Source of the DNA: Bettongia penicillata ogilbyi | Taxonomy: Eukaryota > Chordata > Mammalia > Diprotodontia > Potoroidae | Assembly: GCA_023548195.1 (NCBI GenBank) | Contig: JAJHZJ010000076.1 | Coordinates: 992,248-1,056,247, forward strand | Direction of reading: 5' to 3' | DNA length: 64,000 bases | In this document: in pieces, positions 12,605 to 21,699 of the stretch | Position numbering within the stretch: the first letter of the stretch is position 1 | How the letters are laid out: each line of letters starts with the position of its first letter | Position numbers and translations under genes: made by a program | Notes under the pieces: model-generated | What the model was told of the DNA's origin: nothing | What the model saw: the letters and a program-made list of their open reading frames with translations, nothing else | Databases searched by the model: none

Positions 12605-12824
12605 ATGGCTAGATTTGGGGTAGAGTCAAAATGATGGAGAAAAGTCAGAAAGGTGCCTGAGGTTTGTCCAGTTTCTCTCTGAAACAATGTTAAATCAAGC
12701 CTCTAAACAGATTCTGGAGTGACAGAACCCACAAAAGACTGAGTGACACAATTTTGTAGCTTAGGATAACTTAGGACTTTAGAAAATGTCTGTCTCTTTG
12801 GGTAAAAGGGAAGCACAGAGAGAA
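12605..12824 (+). mobile_element. Second L1-type 5' UTR fragment
   Basis: The blocks 'agattctggagtgacagaac' and 'cccacaaaagactgagtgac' repeat those at about 11380-11430, in the same orientation. This is an independent, shorter copy of the same 5' UTR. Confidence 0.5.
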
Positions 12825-13562
12825 TTTTGAGAAGATGGCCTAATAAGTTAAAAAATTCCAAGCTCTCCAGATTTCCCCCACAAGCAAGATAATAATAGCA
12901 CCTCATGATGAACGTAGAGACGTAAAAACAAATAATAGTAAGTGGACAACAGTGGTCCTCCTGAGAAAGTGGAGAAGATCTGAAGACAAATCATAAGATG
13001 ACATTTGGTCCCTATGAAGAGTAAACACAACCAAGCTAATTTCTCTTAAACAGCAAGTGGCAAATCCTGGGGTTAGCTGGGTTGGGAGGCCGCCCTTGCC
13101 CCAGCCACAGGAACTTTACCCCTGGCACAGGAAGGTAAGATGGGCATCTAAATGGGAAGATCAAGGGAACTTCAGAAAAGGACACTCCAGATCTAGCTGT
13201 GCTGATGAGATTCAAGCAGGGAAGAGAAAGAACAAGCATATACTCAATGGGTACAGAAACAATGAAGCCTGGATGCAGGCGCAGGGACTTGGAGGTCTTG
13301 GTTTCCATTGCAAGCCAGAGGGGAGCATTTGAGGCCAGAAGTACCATCCTCCATTCCTCAGAGCTGAACTACAAAGCTACTACAAATTTAAGAAAAAAAA
13401 GGAAGAGGCACAGGAGAAAGAATCCAACCATAGAGAATTACAAGAAGGATAGAGAAGACCAGGACTAAGCTTTAGAGGAGGATACTAAAGTAAAGAAACC
13501 CTCTTCTATCCCAAAGAAAGATGTGAAATGTTGCCTACCCAAAACAAATTCAAAGCAGAAAT

Positions 13563-13765
13563 TTGTTTTTTTTATTGAGCAAAGTATTTTATTTATTTTT
13601 AAATTAAATTATTTCATTTGTTTTCACTGTAAACAATCATTTCCTTATGGCTTTCATTTTTCTCCCTCCCTTCCTCTCATTGCCCCCTCCCTCCACACTC
13701 CCTCCCTGAGACGGTGTACAATCTTATATATGTTCTACAAGTACATTCCTATTAGATACATGATG
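13563..13765 (-). mobile_element. L1 3'-end fragment, antisense, inside copy C
   Basis: A T-rich start is followed by 'ttgttttcactgtaaacaat', a CCCTCC-rich stretch and 'ctacaagtacattcctatta'. This is the complement of the terminal L1 3' UTR at 51200-51350. It is a severely 5'-truncated L1. Confidence 0.7.
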
Positions 13766-14340
13766 CATAGAAGAATTAAAATGAATGGGAGAAACTATAA
13801 AACTGAATGGAATGATGTTAGTGAAGACTTCTCAGTGCTTAACAAAAGGTTTTTAGTAGATGGTTAGGCCTGAGTTTGGGTTCCTAGGTGAAGGAGAAAA
13901 TATTACAAGTAGCCAGAAAGAACCAATTCAAGTATTGCAGGAATAAAATTAAGGTAACACAGGATTTGGTGATTTCTACAATAAGGGAAGGGCTTGCAAT
14001 ATGATATTCCAGGGGTCAAAGAAAATAGGATTATATATATATATAAAGATAAGAGATAAGAATCATACAGCAAAACTGAGTACAATACTCCAAGGGGAAA
14101 AATGGAATTTTAATGAAATACAGGATTTCCAAGCATTCCTGTTGTAAACACCACAACTGAATATTAAAAAAAAATTGATTTTCAAATAGAAGAATTAAAA
14201 GAAACATGAAAAGGTAATCAAGAAAGAGGAGCCTTAAGGAACTCATTAAAGATGAATTGTCTACATTCTTACATGGAGAGAGATTTGTAACTCATGAAAC
14301 CTTATTCAATATTAGTATACAGCTAGAGAATATGTATGTG

Positions 14341-14343
<3 letters not shown>

Positions 14344-14376
<33 letters not shown>

Positions 14377-14395
14377 CATACATACGTACGTACTC
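14344..14395. repeat. (TA)n / (CATA)n microsatellite
   Basis: A TA run passes into CATA and CGTA tetramers inside the L1 spacer. Microsatellites recur at this spacer position in other copies, for example 46664-46710 and 56939-56965. Confidence 0.95.
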
Positions 14396-14998
14396 TTTAA
14401 CTAACTAAAAGTGCGTGTATAGTAAACAAGGAAGAGAAATCATAAGGGAGTTAATAAAGTTAGACTTTTTAAATTCCTAAATGGGAAAATGATATCTATA
14501 ATGCATGAAATGTTTCTCATTATTAAGGCAATTAGAGGAGTATAAATAGAAAGCAAAGTTGTGAGTTGAATTTGATGCTATGACTATCTAAAAAATAAAA
14601 GCAGGGGATTAAAAAGGAGAATTCACTAGGAGAAGGGGAAAGAGAGTGATATAATGTGATTAATTATCTGACATAAGTGAAACCTGAAAGCTATTTTACA
14701 ATGGAGAGGAAAAATGGGTAAATGAGGAAGTGATCATATGAACCCTACTCTCATTGGAATTGACTGAAAGAGAGAGTAATATAGACATTCAGTTTGATGT
14801 AGATATCTATCTTACTACACAGAAAAGTAGGAAAGAAGGGACATAAGAGAAGTAGGGGACTGATAGAAGGAAGAATAGTATGGGGGAGGTAAATGTCAGA
14901 ATCAAAACGCTTTTGAGAATGGATAGGGTAAAAGGAGAGAGAGAGAAAGAGAGTAGAACAATCAGGAGAAAAATAGGATGGAAGGCAATTGGCAATAA

Positions 14999-15012
14999 TT
15001 ACTGTCAAAAAA
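14999..15012 (+). other. Spacer/ORF2-tail junction, copy C
   Basis: The sequence around 'taattactgtcaaaaaata' joins the post-ORF1 spacer to the ORF2 C-terminal region. Copies A (341-350) and B (22310-22320) have the same join. Confidence 0.6.
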
Positions 15013-16080
15013 TATAGTGTGGTTTTGTTTTGTATTTTTTTTTGATAACAGCTTCCTTATACAAATGTATAGAAAAGTGAGTCAAATTTATAGAAATCAG
15101 AGCTGATTCTAAATTGATAAGTGGTCAAAGGATATGAACAGGCAATTTTAAGACAAAGTACTAAAACCTGTCTATTGTTATATAATAAATGCCCTAAATC
15201 ACTAGTGATGAGAGAAATTCAAATTAAAACAACATTGATTTACTATCTCACATCTGTCAGATTGGGTAATATAACAGAATAGGTATGTAACAAATGTTGG
15301 AGAGGATGTGGAAAAATTAAAACACTGTTGGTAACTCTTGGTGAAGTTATATACATTCAACTTTCCTGGAGACCAATGTGGAATTATGTCCCAAGGACTG
15401 TATAACCATGCATACCCTTTGACTAAGCATTACCACTACTAGGTCTGTATCCAATAGTGATAAGAAAAACAAGGAAAATAACCTATGTATATAAAAATAT
15501 TTATGGCAGCTCTTTTATTGGTGAGAAAGAACTGGAAATTTCAGGGATGCCCAACAATTGGGGATTGGCATGAACAAGTTTTTGAGTATGATTTTGATGG
15601 AATATTATTGTGGTTTAAGAACTGATGAGCAGGATGCTCTTAGAAAAAACATGGAATGACAAAACGATGCAAAGGGAAATGGGTGGATTCAGGAGAATAT
15701 CATATACAGGAACAGCAATATTATATGATGATTTGCTATGAATAACTTAGATTCTCATCAATATAATGATCTAAGACAATTCTGTAGGACCTATTATGAA
15801 AAATACCATCCAATTTATGAGAAAGAACTGGTAGAACCTTAATGTAGACCAAATACATTTTTTCTTTAATTTTCTTTGGCTTCTTTTTTTCTGTGTTTTC
15901 TTTCACAGAATGACTTACATGGAAATTTATTTTTTCATATCTACATATATATAACCTATGTCAAACTGCTTGCCAAATTTGGGGAAGGTAAGGGAAGAAG
16001 AAAATATGGAACTCAAAATTTAAAAAAAAGATTAAATTGTACATGTAATTGGAAAAATAGAATATTAAACAAGATTATTA

Positions 16081-16083
<3 letters not shown>

Positions 16084-16126
<43 letters not shown>
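16084..16126. repeat. (AT)n microsatellite
   Basis: About 21 AT dinucleotides at the 3' end of copy C, probably grown from its A-rich tail. Confidence 0.95.
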
Positions 16127-16127
<1 letters not shown>

Positions 16128-16130
16128 ATT

Positions 16131-17587
16131 TTCAGAGACCTAGAACCTGGTTTAGGTCTAAGTAACTCAGTTGCAAACTTGTCCCTGAGTGGAGTTCCAA
16201 TAAACAATCATTGGATCCTGTCATTCTAAGCTAAATGAAGGGCTCTTTAGGTTCAAAATTTAGCTCTGTTTACTTATTCCTATGATATAACAAGGACCAA
16301 AAAGTTTGACCTTCTCTCTGTTTCAGAGTATCCTCCCTAGGAAGAAAAAAGTTCCTCTCCAAGATCAGAGCCCTAGCATTGCAGTCCCTTTTTGCTCAGG
16401 AGCAATCTGTGATCCACTCTTATTGATTGGAGTGATAGTGTTATGGACCCATTTCCTTTCCTCTCTGGATCAAAAGGAAAATTCTAGTTCTGAGTCTTGA
16501 GACTAAGTTTGAGATTCCCCTCTCTGAAGTCAAAAGAAATTGTTGGGTCCAGGCTTCTGGCTCCTCATCCTCAGGTTTACCTACTACTTTAGTAGTAGGG
16601 CCAGAATTTATAAATCTCAAATATTTTAGCAGTCATGTCACAAGTTTGATCTCAGTGTTCCTGGACCTGAAACTTCTGAGTCTGAGATCCACATGTCCTC
16701 TGTGAGGTAGAGCAATAGGACTGCAGCCCTATTCTTCTTCCAGAGTCTGACTCAATGATCCTGACACATCCATATTTTATATCTCCTAGTCTGATCACTT
16801 GTCTGTGAGTCAGACTTATGTTGGATAGATAATTCATTGTACTTTCCTTAGACTAGACTCAGTTAATAGTCTTTTTGGATCTTTGTCATTGTAGTTATTA
16901 AGGCAACTGGGCTGTATTACTTCCTCATGTCTCAACATCTTTGTTGATTTTGCCTCTAGTTTCATTTTTTTTATTACTCAGAGGCGTTTCATGAGATAAT
17001 CTATCCATGCACAAAATGAAAAGATTTTTCTATGTAATATAATTCTTTGCCTAAATTTCAGAAGATTAGGGAAGGGGATGTTTTAGGAGATTGTAAGCAC
17101 CATATATAAGGTATTCTGCATCAAGCACGATATTTCAAGCAATTTGGAAAAGGAAAAGTTGGCAATTATACTACAATTTATAATAACCCGTGAAATCTAA
17201 GTTTGCGATGTTTTTATAATCACCTCTTGAACTTATTCATGCCTCTGAAAAACTTGAAAACTTCTGTATTATGCTTGAACACACAATGTAGAGTCTGGTC
17301 TAGATGAATTATGCAGTCTCATGCCTCAGTACTTGAAGAATTATAGACACTTTCAATGTTGATCCACTCTTTTCCCTCAAATCCCAGCAACACCATAGGA
17401 AGAAGCTTGGTTTGTCAGGTCAAAACTGTTGGATGCTTATCATTCTATAATGATGGAGGCTTCAAAGTGATCCATATTAGCTATCTTCTGTGTTTCATAT
17501 GTCATGTGGAATAGTATTTTTTTAATTTGATTGTTTTAAATAATCTTTCATATAACTCAATATAATTTGAATTATTTTTTGCTGAAC
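16131..17587. other. Unclassified DNA
   Basis: I see no recognisable gene or repeat. The part at about 16130-16900 is less AT-rich than the rest and contains 'ccaataaacaatcattggat', which hints at an LTR or another repeat, but I cannot support a call. Confidence 0.4.
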
Positions 17588-17588
17588 C

Positions 17589-17624
<36 letters not shown>
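17588..17624. repeat. (GT)n microsatellite
   Basis: About 17 uninterrupted GT units. Confidence 0.95.
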
Positions 17625-17625
<1 letters not shown>

Positions 17626-17629
17626 GTTA

Positions 17630-17790
17630 TAGGGACATAATATAGTAGAATATGGCATGATGGAAAACAGGACACCTATATTTTAATCTTCTTTCTGACA
17701 ATTGCAAACTCTATTACCATATACAAGTCACTAAATATTTTGAATGATGCTTCCTCATTTGCTCATCTATGAAGTGACAGTACCTGAAAT
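17630..17790 (+). mobile_element. Old MIR-like SINE
   Basis: Ordered but diverged blocks are present: 'cacctatattttaatcttct', 'catatacaagtcactaaata' and 'cctcatttgctcatctatga'. Confidence 0.5.
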
Positions 17791-17794
17791 CCAT

Positions 17795-18420
17795 ATAAAA
17801 CATAAAAAAGTACCTGGATATGATACTTCAAAAAATTTTGAAACAATATTATTGAGATATGTTACAATAAAAGGATAATGTAAAATGAGAAAAAATTCAC
17901 TAATGACCCCCTGAAATAAAAAGAAAAAGAAAAGTCCTAAAAGATCCAGAAAGAAAGAGTTCAAGGAACAAGGAACCACAGTCAGTATTACACAAGATGT
18001 ACCACTACCACTAAAAAGGACAGGAGACTATGATCCCAGAATCAAAAGATGGGGACGTACAACAAAAGTGATCCAGAAAAACAGAGCATAATTTTATTGG
18101 GGGTGGGGAAGGGAAGGAAATTGTATTGTGGCAGGAGGGAAAGGAAATTTTCTGAGGGTATCAGAGAGGAATTAATGGATCTTTAAAGAAGTAGAGGGCT
18201 TCCAATTATTCCAAACAAAAAGATCAGAGATAAGTAGAAGCTTTGAAACAACAACATGGAAGTCAAAAAAAATATATCAAGGTGAATATATAGGCAAGCA
18301 ATTAAAAGGGATTTTATAAAGATGACATGTTTCCATTCTAATCATGTAGCCCTTCAGAATTCCAATGTTATTAGGGGTGTAGAGGGCATAAAATAAGACC
18401 AAGTGTCTGGGATGGATTTT
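17795..18420 (+). other. Possible diverged LINE-like fragment
   Basis: The purine-rich plus strand with 'cttccaattattccaaacaa' and 'aagatcagagataagtagaa' recalls a LINE ORF1 C-terminal region, but it does not align with the ORF1 group elsewhere in this window. No intact frame remains. Confidence 0.3.
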
Positions 18421-18826
18421 GTTATTTTCTTTTTTTATTTCTTTTTTATTTATCTGGTATTTAACTTTCCCCGGTTACATGTAAAAAAAAATTACCATTT
18501 CTTTTTAAAACTTTGAGTTCCAAATTCTCTCCATTTCTCCCTCTCCAGCTCCCCTCATTGAGAAGGCAAGCAATTCCACATAGGTTATACTTGTATAGTC
18601 TTGCAAAATGTATCCATAATGATTATGCTGTTAAAGAAAACATATACTCCCCCCAAAAAACCCTCAAGAAAAACAAAGTAAAAAAAGATAAACTATATTT
18701 TAATCTGTATTCAAACCAACAGTTCTTTCTCTTGGGATGGATAGCATTTTTTTTTCTGAAGTCTGTCAAGAATTATATTGTTGAAAATAGCCAAGTCATT
18801 CATAACTCATATTCTTACAATATTTC
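18421..18826 (-). mobile_element. Internally deleted L1, copy B, 3' UTR part
   Basis: This is the complement of an L1 3' UTR, with a T-rich start, then 'aaaactttgagttccaaatt', 'gagaaggcaagcaattccac' and the terminal 'gttgaaaatagccaagtcat'. It belongs with 21700-24895, from which it is separated by the nested HAL1. Confidence 0.7.
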
Positions 18827-18904
18827 TTTTTTTAAAAAAACAAATTATTTATTTATTTAACTTTTTTCATTCTTTTTCACAAATTTTTGAGTTTCAACTT
18901 TTCT

Positions 18905-18930
18905 CCCCTTTTATCCCCTCCCCCCACCCC
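18905..18930 (-). promoter_or_regulatory. G-quadruplex motif in HAL1 3' tail
   Basis: On the minus strand this has four G runs of at least four with short loops. The same motif lies at 46355-46380 on the plus strand and at 53694-53719 on the minus strand, with a weaker form at 63280-63305. L1 3' UTRs are known to carry a G-rich polypurine tract. Confidence 0.7.
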
Positions 18931-19674
18931 AATACCCCAAGCAATCTAATTTTCCCTATCTCCAATCTGCCCCCTCTTCTGTCATCCCTCCCTTCTCTTG
19001 TCTCCATCTTCTCTTTTCTCCTGTAGGGCCAGATGACTTTCTATTCCTCCTTAACTGCTTGTCTTCTTTCCTAGTTGCAACAATAATACTAAACAGTTGT
19101 TCCTAAAACTTTGAGTTCCAAATTCTCCCCATCTCTCCCTCCCCACCCATTCCCTTTGGGACAGCAGGCAATTCAATATAGGCCCTATCTGTGTAGTGTT
19201 GCAAATGACCTCCCTGATAGTCGTGTTGTGTAAGACTAACTGGATTACCATCCCTCCTAACCTGCCCCTCATTGTTTCTCTTCTGTCTTTTGATCCTGTC
19301 CCTCCCCAAGTGTTGACTTCAAATTGCTCCCTCCTCCCTTTGCCCTCCCCTCCATCATCCCTTCCCTTGCAATATCTCCTTCTCCCCCACTTTCTTACTG
19401 TAAGATAGGTTTTCATACCAAAATGAGTGTGCATTTGACTGCTTCGTTTAGTCAAATGTGATGAGGGTAAACTTCTTATTTTTTTTTCTCAGCTCTCTTT
19501 TTTTTCCCTCCACTAAAAAAAACTCCTACCTGACTCTTAAATGACATATAATTACCCCCTTCCATTTCCCCCTCTTTCCTCCCACTATATTTCTCTCTCA
19601 CCATTTACCTTAATTTCTTTTAAGGTATGCTCCCATCCTATTCAGTTCAATCTCTGCTCTCTATCTCTGTATGT

Positions 19675-19725
19675 GTGTGCATGTGTGTATGTGTGTGCTT
19701 GCGTGAACATGTGTATGTGTGGTCC
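19675..19725. repeat. (GT)n-rich microsatellite in HAL1 spacer
   Basis: An interrupted TGTGTG/CATGTG tract. It corresponds in position to the CA repeat at 45541-45605 and the GT repeat at 63510-63590 in sister copies. Confidence 0.9.
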
Positions 19726-19855
19726 CACCAACTATCCAGATACTGAAAAGTTTTAAGAGTTAGAAATATTGTCTTTCCCTGTACGAATGTGAACAGTTCA
19801 CTTCTGGTAAGTCCCTTAAGACTTCTCTTTGCTGTTTCCTTTTTCATGCTTCTTC

Positions 19856-20902
19856 TCATTCTTGTGTTTGAAAGTCAAATTTTCTTTTCAGCTCTGGTCT
19901 TTTCATTAAGAATGATTGAAAGTCCTCTGTTTCATTGAAAGACCATACTTTCCCTTGAAGTATTATACTCAGTTTAGCTGGGTAGGTGATTCTTGGTTTG
20001 AGTCCTAGTTCCTTTGCCTTCTGGAATATCCTATTCCATGCCCTTCGATCCCTTAATGTAGAAGCTGCTAGATCTTGAGTTATCCTGATTGTATTTCCAC
20101 AGTACTGGAATTGTTTCTTTCTAGCTGCTTGCAAGATTTTGTCCTTGAGCTGGGAGCTCTGGAATTTGGCCACAATGTTCCTAGGAGTTTCTCTTTTTGG
20201 ATCTCTTTCAGGTGGTGATCGATGGATTCTTTCAATACTTATTTTGCCCTCTGGTTCTAGAATGTCAGGGCAGTTTTCCTTGATAATTTCATGGAAGATG
20301 ATGTCTAGGCTCTTTTTTTGATCATGACTTTCAGGTAGTCCCATAATTTTTAAATTGTCTCTCCTGGATCTATTTTCCAGGTCAGTTGTTTTTCCCATGA
20401 GATATTTCACATTCTCTTCCATTTTTTCGTTCTTTTGGTTTTGTTTGGTGATTTCTTGGTTTCTCAGAAAGTCATTAGACTCCATCTGTTCCATTCTAAT
20501 TTTGAGAGAACTATTAAATTCAGTGAGCTTTTGAGCCTCTTTTTCCATTTGGCTCATTCTGCTTTTGAAAGCATTCTTCTCCTCATTGGCGTTTTGAACC
20601 TCTTTTGCCAATTGAGTGAGCCTATTTTTCAAGGTGTTATTTTCTTCAGCATTTTTTTGGGTCTCCTTTACCAAGGTATTGACCCGTTTTTCATGCTTTT
20701 CTTGTATCTCTCTCATTTCTCTTCCCAGTTTTTCCTCCACCTGTCTAACTTGATTTTCAAAATCCTTTTTGAGCTCTTCCATGGCCTGAGCCCACAGGAC
20801 ATCCACCTCAGATGTCTGGAATAGAGAGGCCCCGACCTCCACATCTTCCTCTGATGGCAAGCATTGTACTTCCTCACCAGAAATTAAAGGAGGAAGGAAC
20901 AT
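19856..20902 (-). CDS. HAL1/L1 ORF1 protein, nearly intact
   Basis: This 348-codon frame encodes the L1 ORF1-type RNA-binding protein, which forms trimers that coat the element's RNA and act as a nucleic-acid chaperone. Residues about 40-172 are Glu/Lys/Gln-rich heptads (coiled coil). The RRM begins near residue 179 (SRRDNLKIMGL) and runs to about 255, with PRNIVAKF near its end. The C-terminal domain spans about 260-335 and holds ITYPAKLSI, equivalent to the YPAKLS motif of mammalian L1 ORF1 proteins. The listed start, at 20902, is internal. The ancestral ATG lies at 20958-20956, where sister copies begin MPRKGKKNK. One missing base in the first dozen codons puts that ATG out of frame, costing about 19 residues. 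The rest is open to the stop at 19858-19856. No ORF2 follows, so any movement would depend on another L1. Confidence 0.85.
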   Translation of the reverse strand: MFLPPLISGEEVQCLPSEEDVEVGASLFQTSEVDVLWAQAMEELKKDFENQVRQVEEKLGREMREIQEKHEKRVNTLVKETQKNAEENNTLKNRLTQLAKEVQNANEEKNAFKSRMSQMEKEAQKLTEFNSSLKIRMEQMESNDFLRNQEITKQNQKNEKMEENVKYLMGKTTDLENRSRRDNLKIMGLPESHDQKKSLDIIFHEIIKENCPDILEPEGKISIERIHRSPPERDPKRETPRNIVAKFQSSQLKDKILQAARKKQFQYCGNTIRITQDLAASTLRDRRAWNRIFQKAKELGLKPRITYPAKLSIILQGKVWSFNETEDFQSFLMKRPELKRKFDFQTQE

Positions 20903-21049
20903 CTCTTCCCCAATAAAGTAGCTCTCTATGGTCTTATTTTGCTTCTTTTTCTGGGCATTTTCCCACCAGTTACTTGTCTTCTGAGATTCCTCTCCACCCC
21001 TGCCTAGATCCGCCCAGCTAATGCTTGGGGTCTGAGATTCAAATGCTGC

Positions 21050-21699
21050 TTCCCAGTCTCAGGGCTATCCACGGTGGGAATGGCTGCTATGCAATGTGAG
21101 CTTAAGGTCTGGTGCTTGGGTGGGGGCAGGGCCACCTCCCAGGCTCAGTTCCCTCAGGGGCTTTATGCAGAGACCTTCAGTAATGGAGCAGGTGGGGGCA
21201 GGGCCACCTCCCAGGCTCAGCTCCCTCAGGGGGTTTATGCAGAGACCTTTGGTAATGGAGCTCCTGCTCGGAGAGTCCCGGCCACCGCTGCCTCTGCCGC
21301 TCCCTCCACTGCTGCCTCCCAAGGGGTCCCCGAGCCACGGAGACGCCCTACTCCCCTGTCAGCCAGCCTAGACGTCTCTCTCACTGACCTGTAGCGCCTG
21401 TGGGTGGAGGGACCTTCCTGGCCGCTGGAGATTCCATCCCTGAGGCCTGCTCGGATCTGCTCCTCTAGGGCCGCGGCCAGGGCAGCACAGGGGTGGGCTC
21501 TGCTTTCCAGCGCGCGATGGACCCCCTGGGGATTGCTCTCTAGGGCTCTCTGGAATGGAAATCTCTTCCACTGTGTTTCTGTGCACCTTGTAGTGATCCA
21601 GAATTTGTGGGAAGTTCTTCTTACAGGAAATTTTTGGGCTGTGGATTCGGAGCTAGCATAAGTGAGTCTTTCTATTCCGCCATCTTGGCTCCTCCCCCC
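21050..21699 (-). promoter_or_regulatory. GC-rich HAL1 5' UTR with YY1-like start site
   Basis: This is the only strongly GC-rich stretch in the window. It contains many CpGs and ends, at the element's 5' terminus, with GGAGGAGCCAAGATGGCGGA on the minus strand. The core CAAGATGGC at 21679-21687 is the YY1-type site that sets the start of transcription in human L1. Overlapping ORFs of 85-106 codons here are GC-rich by-products. Confidence 0.65.
21119..21261 (-). repeat. 72-bp tandem duplication in HAL1 5' UTR
   Basis: Two head-to-tail units (21119-21190 and 21191-21261) each begin GGTGGGGGCAGGGCCACCTC on the plus strand and differ at only a few positions. They lie in the GC-rich 5' UTR upstream of ORF1, where mouse L1 promoters carry tandem monomers. 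Confidence 0.9.

Larger units (their letters stand above)
12825..16130 (+). mobile_element. Internally deleted L1, copy C
   Basis: This is a plus-strand L1 derivative. The 5' UTR begins near 12830 with a 'ttttgagaagatggcc' start. A decayed ORF1 lies at about 13380-14180 and is clearest at 13890-14140, where residues around 'tattccaggggtcaaag' and 'caggatttccaagcattcct' match the ORF1 C-terminus seen elsewhere. A purine-rich spacer occupies about 14180-15000. At 14999-15012 the spacer joins directly to the ORF2 C-terminal region, skipping the endonuclease and reverse-transcriptase parts. The ORF2 tail runs to about 15640 and the 3' UTR to about 16080, ending in an (AT)n tract. The element is dead, and a separate L1 3' end interrupts it at about 13563-13765. 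Confidence 0.7.
18827..21699 (-). mobile_element. Full-length HAL1-type (ORF1-only L1) element
   Basis: Reading from 21699 down, the element starts with an L1-type 5' end (GGAGGAGCCAAGATGGCGGA). It then has a GC-rich 5' UTR of about 740 bases, a single ORF1 (19856-20958), a pyrimidine-rich complement of spacer, two successive L1-type 3' tails (about 19000-19200 and 18834-19000) and a poly(A) seen as T-rich sequence at 18827-18833. No ORF2 sequence is present, which is the definition of a half-L1. Such elements must borrow L1 ORF2 protein. The element sits inside the 3' region of another L1. Target-site duplications are weak (compare 'aatatttctt' before with 'aagtctttctt' after). Confidence 0.85.

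Noticed and set aside
21050..21560. GC-rich, CpG-containing stretch that could be a gene promoter island with coding exons
   Set aside because: It is the 5' UTR of the HAL1 at 18827-21699. The same sequence occurs in the mini-HAL1 at 53741-54062, and no cellular gene follows.
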